In this document: positions 42,551-48,862 of the stretch, in pieces | Numbering within the stretch: the stretch's first letter is position 1 | How the letters are laid out: every line of letters begins with the position of its first letter | Assembly: GCA_024402495.1 (NCBI GenBank) | Contig: JAKSTR010000009.1 | Location: forward strand, 1-48,862 | Reading direction: 5' to 3' | From: Treponemataceae bacterium | Lineage (GTDB): Bacteria; Spirochaetota; Spirochaetia; Treponematales; Treponemataceae | Length of the DNA stretch: 48,862 bases | The notes under the pieces: model-generated | Seen by the model: only the letters and a program-made list of their open reading frames with translations | Told to the model about the DNA's origin: nothing | The model's database searches: none | Position numbers and translations under genes: made by a program

Positions 42551-43681
42551 AAATCGTCGTCGCTTTCGTCGCTTTGTTCAGGCAAACCTTTCCATTTCAG
42601 AGAAAGATAATTTTCTATAAATGCGTCAATGTTTCCATCCATTACAGACTGAATGTTGCCTGATTCAAATTTGGTGCGGTGATCTTTAACCATTGTATAC
42701 GGCTGAAAAACGTAGGAACGAATCTGGTTGCCCCAGGAAATATCTTTCTTTTCCTGAGCAAATTTGGCGTGTTCCTTTTCTTTTTCGGCGCGGTAATATT
42801 CGTACAGACGTGCGCGCAGCATGTTCATCGCGGTCTGGCGGTTCATAATCTGGCTGCGTTCGGTCTGGCAGGCAACAACAATTCCGGTTGGCAGGTGGGT
42901 AAAACGCACCGCAGAATCGGTTTTGTTAACGTGCTGTCCGCCTGCACCGCCTGCGCGGTAAGTATCAACGCGCAAATCTTCAGGTCTGATTTCTACTTCA
43001 ATGCTGTCGTCCAGAACAGGGAAAACATAAACCGAAGTAAACGAAGTATGCCGGCGTGCGTTGGAATCGAACGGACTGATGCGAACCAGACGGTGAATGC
43101 CTGCTTCCGATTTTAAATAACCGTAAACATATTCGCCGGTAATTTGCGCCGTTACCGATTTTATTCCGCCTTCAGCTTCCAAAAGGTCTACAACTTCCAT
43201 CTTGAAGCCCCGGCGTTCGCACCAGCGGCTGTACATTCTGAAAAGCATTTGAGCCCAGTCACAGGCTTCAGTTCCGCCTGCTCCGGCATGAATCGTCAAA
43301 AATGCGCCGTTCCGGTCAACTTCGTCAGACAGGAGGTTCAAAATACTCTGTTTTTCGTATTTTTCGCTAATTGAAGCTAAAGAACTTTTAATTTCATCTT
43401 CAAGCGAATCATCGCCGCCTTCAACGGCAAGTTCGTACAAGGCTTCGGTATCTTCAATTGCGGCAATCAGTTCTTTCCACGGTTCAATGCGGTTTTTAAG
43501 GGCTTTAATGTCGCCCAAAACTTTCTCGGCTTTCTGCGGATTGTCCCAGAAACCGGGTTCGCCGCACAATTTTTCTTTTTCTGCAATTTTGGCTTCAATT
43601 ACAGCCGAGTCAAAGATGCCCCCAAACTTCGAGGATGTCTGCCTTTACATTGGCAATGGGGATTTTTAATTCTTCAAGCAT
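42547..43681 (-). CDS. prfB: Peptide chain release factor 2, expressed by programmed +1 frameshift
   Basis: RF2 ends translation at UGA and UAA codons. The gene is split over two frames: 23 codons from ATG 43681 end at a UGA (43610-43612), and the remainder continues in the +1 frame to 42547, giving about 377 residues. The main frame has the tripeptide region (SPFDSNARRH), the catalytic GGQ (YRAGGAGGQHVNKTDSAVR) and the FWDNP start motif. The frameshift site is described separately. A simple ORF caller would start at an internal TTG (43569) and lose the regulatory beginning. It is the first gene of the run down to clpC. Confidence 0.96.
43609..43623 (-). promoter_or_regulatory. prfB autoregulatory +1 frameshift site
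   Basis: On the minus strand GGGGG (43619-43623) is followed by CAT, CTT and the in-frame stop TGA, then C. This is the same spacing as the classic RF2 site (Shine-Dalgarno-like stretch, three bases, CTT TGA C). When RF2 is scarce the ribosome slips from CTT and reads GAC, continuing the protein. Confidence 0.93.
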
Positions 43682-43755
43682 AGTTTTTCCTAAGATTTTT
43701 TCTATTTTATAAAGAAATAATTTTGGGATAATTTCTTTTATTGTAAAATTTAAAA

Positions 43756-44058
43756 TTACTGTGTGTTTTTCTGGGCGTCATCCGCAGAACTTTTCATCAG
43801 CATTTTGCGCCATTTTTTCTGCTTCAATTCTGTTATTGCCATTGCGCCCTGCACCGGGTAATGATAAAAACGCACTTTGTCGTAATAATCGGTAACGCGG
43901 TCAATGTCTTTTTTCAGCGCGGTAAAACGCTCTTCGCTTACGCTGTTGTGTTCCCAGCAGCTGCGCTGTTTTTTTTGATAACCATAAAATGTAAGAATTT
44001 GGGCAAGGGCTGTTGCCGATTCGGCTGCCCCCGGATCTAAGATTACAGAAACAAACAT
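43756..44058 (-). CDS. Stand-alone Cas2-like ferredoxin-fold protein
   Basis: The 100-residue protein resembles Cas2. A first strand MFVSVILDPG has an aspartate at 8 where Cas2 has its metal-binding Asp. A helix follows (ALAQILTFYGYQKK), then a strand QRSCWEHNSVSEERF like the Q.SVFE stretch, a helix (ALKKDIDRVTDYYD) and the strand KVRFYHYPV like Cas2 D.VRFY.L. No cas1, other cas genes or CRISPR array is present, so a role in spacer acquisition is unlikely; VapD-like nucleases and other non-CRISPR Cas2 relatives share this fold. It has its own promoter with leaderless geometry and lies upstream of prfB, 75 bases away. Confidence 0.68.
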   Translation of the reverse strand: MFVSVILDPGAAESATALAQILTFYGYQKKQRSCWEHNSVSEERFTALKKDIDRVTDYYDKVRFYHYPVQGAMAITELKQKKWRKMLMKSSADDAQKNTQ

Positions 44059-44064
44059 TCTTTA

Positions 44065-44093
44065 AGAATATGCTAATCAAAGTATCTTGTCAA
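44065..44093 (-). promoter_or_regulatory. Promoter of the Cas2-like gene, leaderless geometry
   Basis: Minus-strand TTGACA (44088-44093), a 17-base spacer and TATTCT (44065-44070). Only six bases lie before the ATG at 44058, and no Shine-Dalgarno sequence is present. Confidence 0.6.
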
Positions 44094-44121
44094 ACCGTAT
44101 TTTTTAGGTGATTATATTTAC

Positions 44122-45339
44122 ATGAAGCAAAAAAATATCAAATTCTTTCTATTAAATACACTTTTTTTCATCTCTTTTTCGGTTCATGCACAAAACGCAA
44201 CGCCGGTTGCAAAAGACATTTCGGTGCTGGTAACAAACACCAGCGTGCAGATTACGTGGAAGCGTGCCGAACCTTACACTTATTCGCCGGAAATGCTTTT
44301 TAGAATTTACCGCGATACCAAGCCGCTTACCCGGCTGAACCTTAACGCAAAAACCCTTGTTGCAGAACAGGATTCCAGCCAGCTGATTTACAGCGAAGAA
44401 ATTACCGACAACGGGCAATATTATTATGCCGTTCTTGCAGTAAAAAACAACGAATTTGTGTGCGGTTCAATTATTCCCGGCGTAAACAGCACAACCAGCC
44501 CGGTAAACGCCCATTTTGCAGGAAAAATTATTCAGCCCAAAAGCCAGATAAGCAATTTCTGCACAATTTCAAAGGACAATTCGGTAATCATTACCTATAC
44601 TTCGGAAAATCCGGGCAACCGTTTGTGCCTTTACCGCTGCGAAAAGCCTTTTACAAAAATCAGCGCTTTCAGCGAAGCAACTTTGGTAAGCACTTTTACA
44701 GATGCCGGCACGCCGCTGGTTGATTTTCCGCCCGCAAACCGCAATTTTTATTATGCATTAATAGAAGAAAGTGAACTTTTGACCGGCGAAGTTTTGCTGA
44801 AAATCGGCAACAACACAACTGCAAGACCAATTGCCGTAAGCATCAGCCAGAACGACACAAAACAGAACGTGCAGGGCAAGCGCGCCGCACCGCTGCCGCA
44901 ATTTTATAATTCAATTGAAGCCAAAGGCAAAAATACAGAAGAAAACATAAAAGAATATCCGCTTTTAGACGAACTTCTGGCGGAAAAAAGTGCAACGAAT
45001 AACGGTAAAAATCTTGCGCCGCAAAACCTGCACAGCCGGCAAAACGTAAAACTGCCTTTTGTTTTTAACAGCGAAAAACAAAACGACACATATCTGGCGC
45101 AAATAGTAAATCAGTATTTTGCCAGCGAAAACTGGCATACCGCCCGCCAGGAACTTTTAGCTTATCTGGAAACTTACCAGAGCGGCAAAACCGTGCAGAG
45201 CGTTGCACGCGCCAATTTTTATCTTGGCGAATGTTATTATTTTATGGGCAACAAGCACGACGCGCTTTTGTATTTTTTAAACGCCAGGGCGCAGTACCCG
45301 GTGCAAAGTGCCGAATGGATTGATGCAGTTTTAGATTAA
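44122..45339 (+). CDS. Exported protein with Fn3-like repeats and a C-terminal TPR-like region
   Basis: I do not recognise a named family for this 405-residue protein. After a signal peptide (MKQKNIKFFLLNTLFFISF, cleavage near VHA) come two fibronectin-III-like beta domains (about 25-120 with VTNTSVQITWKRAEPYTYSPEML and YYYAVLAV; about 135-235 with NSVIITYTSENPGNRLCLYR and FYYALIEES). A low-complexity linker follows, then a helical C-terminus resembling one or two TPR units (about 340-400, YFASENWHTARQELLAYL and ANFYLGECYYFMGNKHDALLYF). It is probably periplasmic and protein-binding. The ribosome site AGGTGA is 12 bases from the ATG. Confidence 0.83.
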   Translation: MKQKNIKFFLLNTLFFISFSVHAQNATPVAKDISVLVTNTSVQITWKRAEPYTYSPEMLFRIYRDTKPLTRLNLNAKTLVAEQDSSQLIYSEEITDNGQYYYAVLAVKNNEFVCGSIIPGVNSTTSPVNAHFAGKIIQPKSQISNFCTISKDNSVIITYTSENPGNRLCLYRCEKPFTKISAFSEATLVSTFTDAGTPLVDFPPANRNFYYALIEESELLTGEVLLKIGNNTTARPIAVSISQNDTKQNVQGKRAAPLPQFYNSIEAKGKNTEENIKEYPLLDELLAEKSATNNGKNLAPQNLHSRQNVKLPFVFNSEKQNDTYLAQIVNQYFASENWHTARQELLAYLETYQSGKTVQSVARANFYLGECYYFMGNKHDALLYFLNARAQYPVQSAEWIDAVLD

Positions 45340-45488
45340 GCGCCGGTTGAAAGCAGAACACGCTGGAGATTTTAGAGTTTTTTTAAATATCCGGCGGTAA
45401 AAAATTTTCAATATGCAAAAGCAAGGCGCGCCGAAGACTAAAGATTATGTTTTAGCTTTTTTAAGGTTCGCCACACCACTTGAATATA

Positions 45489-45523
45489 AAAAAAGTCATT
45501 CCGCTTACGGAATGACTTTTTTT
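45489..45523. terminator. Perfect bidirectional terminator between convergent genes
   Basis: A 15-bp perfect stem (45489-45503 with 45508-45522), four-base loop, with A- and T-runs at its ends. The 150 bases between 45340 and 45488 show nothing else of note. Confidence 0.9.
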
Positions 45524-45528
45524 ATGAT

Positions 45529-47214
45529 TTACGCTTTGTGTACGCGTGTAGTTTTATTCTGTTCAATTGGCAAAATATTCTGCTGGGTTGCAAGGCGCAA
45601 AACCGACTGAAAATTCGGCGCAGCACAGTCTTTGCTGAAAGCATAACCGCCCGCCAATGACAGCGGCAGCTGCGAATGGCTGTTTTCGGCATTAACCATT
45701 CCCTGCAACACAAACAAAAAGTGCCGTATTTTCTTTTCGGTTAAATCAGTGCCGATAAACAGAAAACGCCCGGTATCAAATCTGCCTACATACATATCTT
45801 CCGTCGGGATATGCTTTACAATATCGCTAAAAACCGCAAGCATATCGTTTATTTTTTCCGCATTTTCCACGCTGTTTTGTAGCGGCAAATTATCAATATC
45901 AATCCAAATAATTGAATAATCTTTTTTATTTTTCTGCAAAGTCTCTAAAATCTCTAATGTTTTGTTGCGCGTCAGCAGTCCGGTAATAAAATCCTGATAA
46001 ACAGACTGTTCTTCGTAAGTTTTAGAAATCAAACGGTATTCGTTTAAATTGATGTAAAGAACCTGACCGGCAATCGTACACAAAATCAAAATCATAATTC
46101 CTGTTGCCAGCCACATTACATTCATGCTTACAAACGAGCCAATTGTATAATATGAAACAAGATAAGAAATTTCATCGAACATAAAAAACACAACAAGCAC
46201 GCCGCAGCCAAATACCGGCAGACACTTGCTGACCGGCTGGTTAATTATAATTTGCGCCGCAATAAACAAACCGTAACACGAAATTATCACGACGAAAATG
46301 CGGATTACACCGAGCATATTTCTTACATGCACAATATTGGAAACGTGCAAAAGTATGGTTACCACAGAACCGATGGCAACGGTAAAAATAGCCGCCAGCA
46401 GAAATTTCCGGTGAACGGAATATTTATCAAGCTGATTATACAGCAAGGCAAGCAGACAAACTATGGCGCCAGAAATAGAAGAAAAGCGCATCTGTGTCAA
46501 TTGGGCGGCAGAATGAAAGAACAGGCTCATTATCTGGCTTTCAATGCCGATGGCGTTGCTTGTTAAAATACCAAACAGACCTACAAAAAATATTGTACCA
46601 GCCATTTCGCGCTTCAGTACTTTCAGAATAATGCCCATTACAACGCCCAAAAGCCCGGTAATAAACATAAAATGTACGCAAATGAAAATATAAAAGTTTC
46701 TGACATAAATATCGCTGTAATAATCCGCGGCAGACATTAACCTGAACGGCGTTAAGCGCTTAAAAGCATCAGTTTCGGCAACGGTCAGAACAATTTTCAG
46801 TTCTTCGCCGGAAGAAAAATTACCGATTGGTACGGAAACATTTCCGCGGCCAACAAAAGGGCGGCCGTTTGCCGGGTGCATGCTGTTAAAAACCGGTTTG
46901 CCGTTTTTCTGCACTTCAAAAAAATAATTGTCCATGTGAACAATCAAAATCGGATACAGCATGTCAAATTCCGGCATCGGTACGGTTAAAACTATTCTTT
47001 CGCCGCGCCCCAAATCTGAAAAAATAAAATCGGCAAGCGCCACATTTGTATAAGTTCTATCGTGGTAAGTAACGTCCCAGCCGTAATTCATGTAACCGGC
47101 AGGTTCTGAATTGCCTACAACCCTGCCCAGCTGAAAAAAACTGATTCCGGCAAAAACAATAAGTGCAGCCGCAATAATTGTAAGGCTTGTAAGCTTAATT
47201 TCTTTTGCAACCAT
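45529..47214 (-). CDS. 7TMR-DISM-type membrane sensor with a degenerate GGDEF domain
   Basis: The 561-residue protein has one N-terminal helix, an extracytoplasmic beta domain (about 40-165), seven membrane helices (about 170-390) and a C-terminal domain with GGDEF-family landmarks (DFITGLLTRNKTLEIL; IIWIDIDNL). At the active site GGDEF is replaced by FDTGR within GRFDTGRF (477-484), and the metal-binding second glutamate/aspartate positions are not conserved. It is therefore probably not a diguanylate cyclase and may bind a nucleotide or act through protein contacts. Ribosome site AAAGGA is 12 bases from the ATG. Confidence 0.83.
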   Translation of the reverse strand: MVAKEIKLTSLTIIAAALIVFAGISFFQLGRVVGNSEPAGYMNYGWDVTYHDRTYTNVALADFIFSDLGRGERIVLTVPMPEFDMLYPILIVHMDNYFFEVQKNGKPVFNSMHPANGRPFVGRGNVSVPIGNFSSGEELKIVLTVAETDAFKRLTPFRLMSAADYYSDIYVRNFYIFICVHFMFITGLLGVVMGIILKVLKREMAGTIFFVGLFGILTSNAIGIESQIMSLFFHSAAQLTQMRFSSISGAIVCLLALLYNQLDKYSVHRKFLLAAIFTVAIGSVVTILLHVSNIVHVRNMLGVIRIFVVIISCYGLFIAAQIIINQPVSKCLPVFGCGVLVVFFMFDEISYLVSYYTIGSFVSMNVMWLATGIMILILCTIAGQVLYINLNEYRLISKTYEEQSVYQDFITGLLTRNKTLEILETLQKNKKDYSIIWIDIDNLPLQNSVENAEKINDMLAVFSDIVKHIPTEDMYVGRFDTGRFLFIGTDLTEKKIRHFLFVLQGMVNAENSHSQLPLSLAGGYAFSKDCAAPNFQSVLRLATQQNILPIEQNKTTRVHKA

Positions 47215-47276
47215 TTATTTTGCCGTTCCTTTCTGGAAAAAAATGAAGTTTCAAATTGATTTTTATAATTTCTTCC

Positions 47277-47305
47277 ATTATATAGTTGAAAATTGAAAAA
47301 AACAA
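47277..47305 (-). promoter_or_regulatory. Promoter of the 7TMR-DISM gene
   Basis: Minus-strand TTGTTT (47300-47305), a 17-base spacer and TATAAT (47277-47282), the same two boxes as the BMP operon promoter. Confidence 0.6.
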
Positions 47306-47330
47306 GGGAACTTTTGCGCGTATCCGCCTG

Positions 47331-47954
47331 TTATTTTGCCGCCGGCTTCCACGGTTTTGGCGATAAAAGCGTAGTTTTGCCAATATCGGGCAAAACGTCG
47401 TAAACCGAACAGCCCATTTTATTTTCAAAATATTCTTTAATTTCAAAGGCTTTTTCCCAGCCCTTTATATAGTTTTCCATTATGCCGTAGCGCCGGGTTA
47501 CGTCTACAAAGCGTTTTTCCAAAATTACAAATCCGTAATCTGTTGCAAGCGAATCGCACATCTGAATAAGCAAATCGTAATCGTCGCAGCGGCAGTTTTC
47601 TATAAAAAGCTTAATTTCTTTCTCTTCAATGGTTTGCGGCTCGTAATCCACGGCATCTTTCATCAAAAGGTAAGAATGTGTCATGCAGACCTTCGCAACT
47701 TCGTCCCAGCCGCGCTGCATGCAATATTTATAGCCTTCATAAACGTGCCGCGGCGTATTTACAAAACCTACACGCCTGCCAATATCGTGCAGCAAGCCCA
47801 CAATATAGGCTTTTTCGCTGTTCATGCCCAAAACTTTTTGTGCAATATTCCGGGCGGCAATACCCGTATTTACAGAATGTTTAATCCACGGTCCCGGATT
47901 AAGTTTTTCGGCAATTTTAAGCTCGTTTTCGGCTTCGTTTTTAGACGGCAGCAT
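47331..47954 (-). CDS. HD-domain phosphohydrolase
   Basis: This 207-residue cytoplasmic protein is a single HD domain. It has the first histidine in IKHSVNTGIAARNIA (25-26), the HD pair in GLLHDIGRRVGF (56-57), a histidine in THSYLLMKD and the final aspartate in QMCDSLATDYG. Such proteins hydrolyse nucleotides or other phosphoesters; the small size and HDIG form resemble stand-alone YqeK/HDIG enzymes, but the substrate cannot be assigned. AAGGGG lies five bases before the ATG. It is divergent from the C_GCAxxG_C_C gene with only about 70 bases between. Confidence 0.85.
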   Translation of the reverse strand: MLPSKNEAENELKIAEKLNPGPWIKHSVNTGIAARNIAQKVLGMNSEKAYIVGLLHDIGRRVGFVNTPRHVYEGYKYCMQRGWDEVAKVCMTHSYLLMKDAVDYEPQTIEEKEIKLFIENCRCDDYDLLIQMCDSLATDYGFVILEKRFVDVTRRYGIMENYIKGWEKAFEIKEYFENKMGCSVYDVLPDIGKTTLLSPKPWKPAAK

Positions 47955-47987
47955 TTTTCCCCTTCAATTTTGCACACTTTGCACTAT

Positions 47988-48016
47988 TTGAACATTTTAC
48001 CACGATTTTTTATAAT
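47988..48016 (+). promoter_or_regulatory. Promoter of the C_GCAxxG_C_C gene, leaderless geometry
   Basis: TTGAAC (47988-47993), a 17-base spacer and a perfect TATAAT (48011-48016). Seven bases lie between the -10 box and the ATG at 48024. Confidence 0.65.
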
Positions 48017-48023
48017 GAAAAAC

Positions 48024-48350
48024 ATGAAAGCAACAGATACATTCAGAACGCCGCCTTATGCCCACAACTGCGCCCAGGCGGTGGCAAACAAATACCAGTC
48101 GCTTTACAAAAGCGACGACATTGTAAACGAATATGCGCCATACGTTGGCGGCAGAGCGCCGGGCGGTTTATGCGGTGCTCTTTTTGCAGCCCAGCAGGCA
48201 CTGCCCCAGCATGCCGCCCAAATTGAAGAAGAATTTGTAAAGGCTTGCGGTGCCGCAACCTGCATGCAGATAAAAATGCAAACCGGCACACCATGCGCCG
48301 CCTGCGTAAACGCCGCAGACCAGCTTGTAGAAAAATATTCAAAATTATAA
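48024..48350 (+). CDS. C_GCAxxG_C_C family protein
   Basis: The 108-residue protein has the spaced cysteines of this family: NCAQAV (Cys16), GGLCGALFAA (Cys50), ACGAATC (Cys75 and Cys80) and a C-terminal PCAACV pair (Cys91, Cys94). The family is thought to be redox- or metal-related; its biochemical role is not established. An ATG at 48015 is in frame but lies within the -10 box, so the start at 48024 is chosen; there is no Shine-Dalgarno sequence. A strong terminator follows about 40 bases after the stop codon. Confidence 0.85.
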   Translation: MKATDTFRTPPYAHNCAQAVANKYQSLYKSDDIVNEYAPYVGGRAPGGLCGALFAAQQALPQHAAQIEEEFVKACGAATCMQIKMQTGTPCAACVNAADQLVEKYSKL

Positions 48351-48392
48351 AACGGCGCAATTATGTGCCTTCTGCAAACTGAATTATAAAAG

Positions 48393-48429
48393 ACTGCCGG
48401 TCTGGTAAAAATTGCCGGCAGTTTTTTTA
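48393..48429 (+). terminator. Terminator of the C_GCAxxG_C_C gene
   Basis: ACTGCCGG (48393-48400) pairs with CCGGCAGT (48415-48422), followed by a run of seven T. Confidence 0.85.
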
Positions 48430-48458
48430 TTTACCGTGAATGTCGTGTTTTCATGTTT

Positions 48459-48533
48459 TGTCATCCCGAACTTGCTTCGGGATCTGTTTTGGATAACAAA
48501 TCGGATGATGAACCAATGAGTTCAGAATGACGA
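48459..48533. repeat. MITE-like dispersed repeat, copy B
   Basis: The ends TGTCATCCCGAACT (48459) and AGTTCAGAATGACGA (ending 48533) are imperfect inverted repeats of the same sequence type as copy A at 10047-10183. An inner CCCGAACTTGCTTCGGGATC hairpin is also visible. No ORF. Confidence 0.62.
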
Positions 48534-48556
48534 ATATTTTAAACTCGAAGTTCGGG

Positions 48557-48847
48557 TTATTTATTTTTCTGCTTCTTTTCTGAAAGAACCTTTATACCGT
48601 AAATAACGCAGGATATAAAAAAGCCAGCTGCAAAAACCGGCATACTTTTCTGATAAGGCGATATGCTTGCATCAAAATAATATTTCATAATTTTTTCAAA
48701 ATTGTTCCCAATATGCGGCGAATTTTTCACTATGAAAAAACATTGAACCAGCATTAAAAGCAGACTTACCAAAAATGCAAAAAACAGATTTTTCAAGTTT
48801 TTAACCGAGGACTGATTATTTTTTCTGTTTTTATGCCGTTTTTTCAT
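48557..48847 (-). CDS. Small two-helix membrane protein, unrecognised
   Basis: The 96-residue protein has a very basic N-terminus (MKKRHKNRKNNQSSVKNLKN), two hydrophobic segments (about 22-42 and 70-86) and a lysine-rich tail. The basic ends suggest both termini face the cytoplasm. No family is recognised. It begins close to the window edge, so its upstream partners and promoter are not visible, and no ribosome site is seen. Confidence 0.65.
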   Translation of the reverse strand: MKKRHKNRKNNQSSVKNLKNLFFAFLVSLLLMLVQCFFIVKNSPHIGNNFEKIMKYYFDASISPYQKSMPVFAAGFFISCVIYGIKVLSEKKQKNK

Positions 48848-48862
48848 AATTTATACATGATT

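Noticed and set aside
42547-43569. prfB as a truncated or broken gene
   Set aside because: The missing start is supplied by the 23-codon leader frame and the programmed +1 frameshift site.
43711-43738. Operator or terminator before prfB (AAAGAAAT-N12-ATTTCTTT)
   Set aside because: The arms are short and AT-only in an AT-rich gap, with no T-run; chance occurrence is likely.
1-48862. tRNA or rRNA genes, prophage or transposase genes
   Set aside because: Intergenic stretches were read for tRNA-like and rRNA-like sequence and coding frames for transposase motifs; none was seen, though a covariance-model search was not possible.

Overview
The window looks like chromosomal DNA from a spirochaete, most likely a host-associated Treponema-type organism. 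This rests on the combination of BMP/PnrA-type nucleoside ABC genes, an McsA-McsB-ClpC cluster without CtsR, LolC/D/E-type lipoprotein export genes, many c-di-GMP-type proteins and several exported proteins of no recognised family. It is inferred from gene content, not from a marker gene: I see no rRNA, tRNA, integrase, transposase, phage module or CRISPR array. 

Layout. (1) 1-4600: a LacI-type sensor fused to an intact GGDEF cyclase, with a DMT transporter and a DUF1294 protein behind it, facing an HD-GYP phosphodiesterase across a 150 bp divergent promoter region. (2) 4600-8810: fabF with a small repeat operator, then convergent trmN6-like and MATE genes and a YbaK deacylase. (3) 8880-12343: a polar amino-acid ABC importer in two transcription units; the binding-protein gene has a near-consensus promoter with a dyad operator at its start site. 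(4) 12344-12864: an intergenic region with five tandem 23-bp dyad units, then pgm and a DnaQ-type exonuclease. (5) 15467-22498: a LysM/degenerate-LytM protein and a nucleoside-type ABC importer (BMP protein, internal terminator, ATPase, two permeases) whose last gene is a YfbR-like HD nucleotidase. (6) 22772-27662: cheW, a DegT-fold protein lacking its PLP lysine, nadK, recN and an unknown protein, tightly packed. (7) 27891-31002: a small GlsB/YeaQ membrane protein and a two-gene NMT1-type ABC importer whose permease and ATPase are fused. (8) 31275-43681: one long run, prfB (with its programmed frameshift), a PEGA-like exported protein, ftsY, an exported unknown, lolE, lolD, lolC, mcsA, mcsB, clpC. 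It joins translation termination, membrane targeting, lipoprotein export and protein quality control. (9) 43756-48862: a stand-alone Cas2-like protein, an exported Fn3/TPR-like protein, a 7TMR-DISM protein with a degenerate GGDEF domain, an HD phosphohydrolase, a C_GCAxxG_C_C protein and a small membrane protein.

The main points for follow-up are: the 23-bp dyad array; promoters whose -10 box sits 6-11 nt before a start codon with no Shine-Dalgarno sequence, suggesting leaderless or near-leaderless mRNAs; an McsB in which the NEED-type catalytic glutamates are replaced; the lysine-less DegT protein in a chemotaxis/NAD kinase operon; the Cas2-like orphan; and a possible structured RNA between clpC and the NMT1 transporter. 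All functions are read from sequence motifs by eye; no database search was possible.
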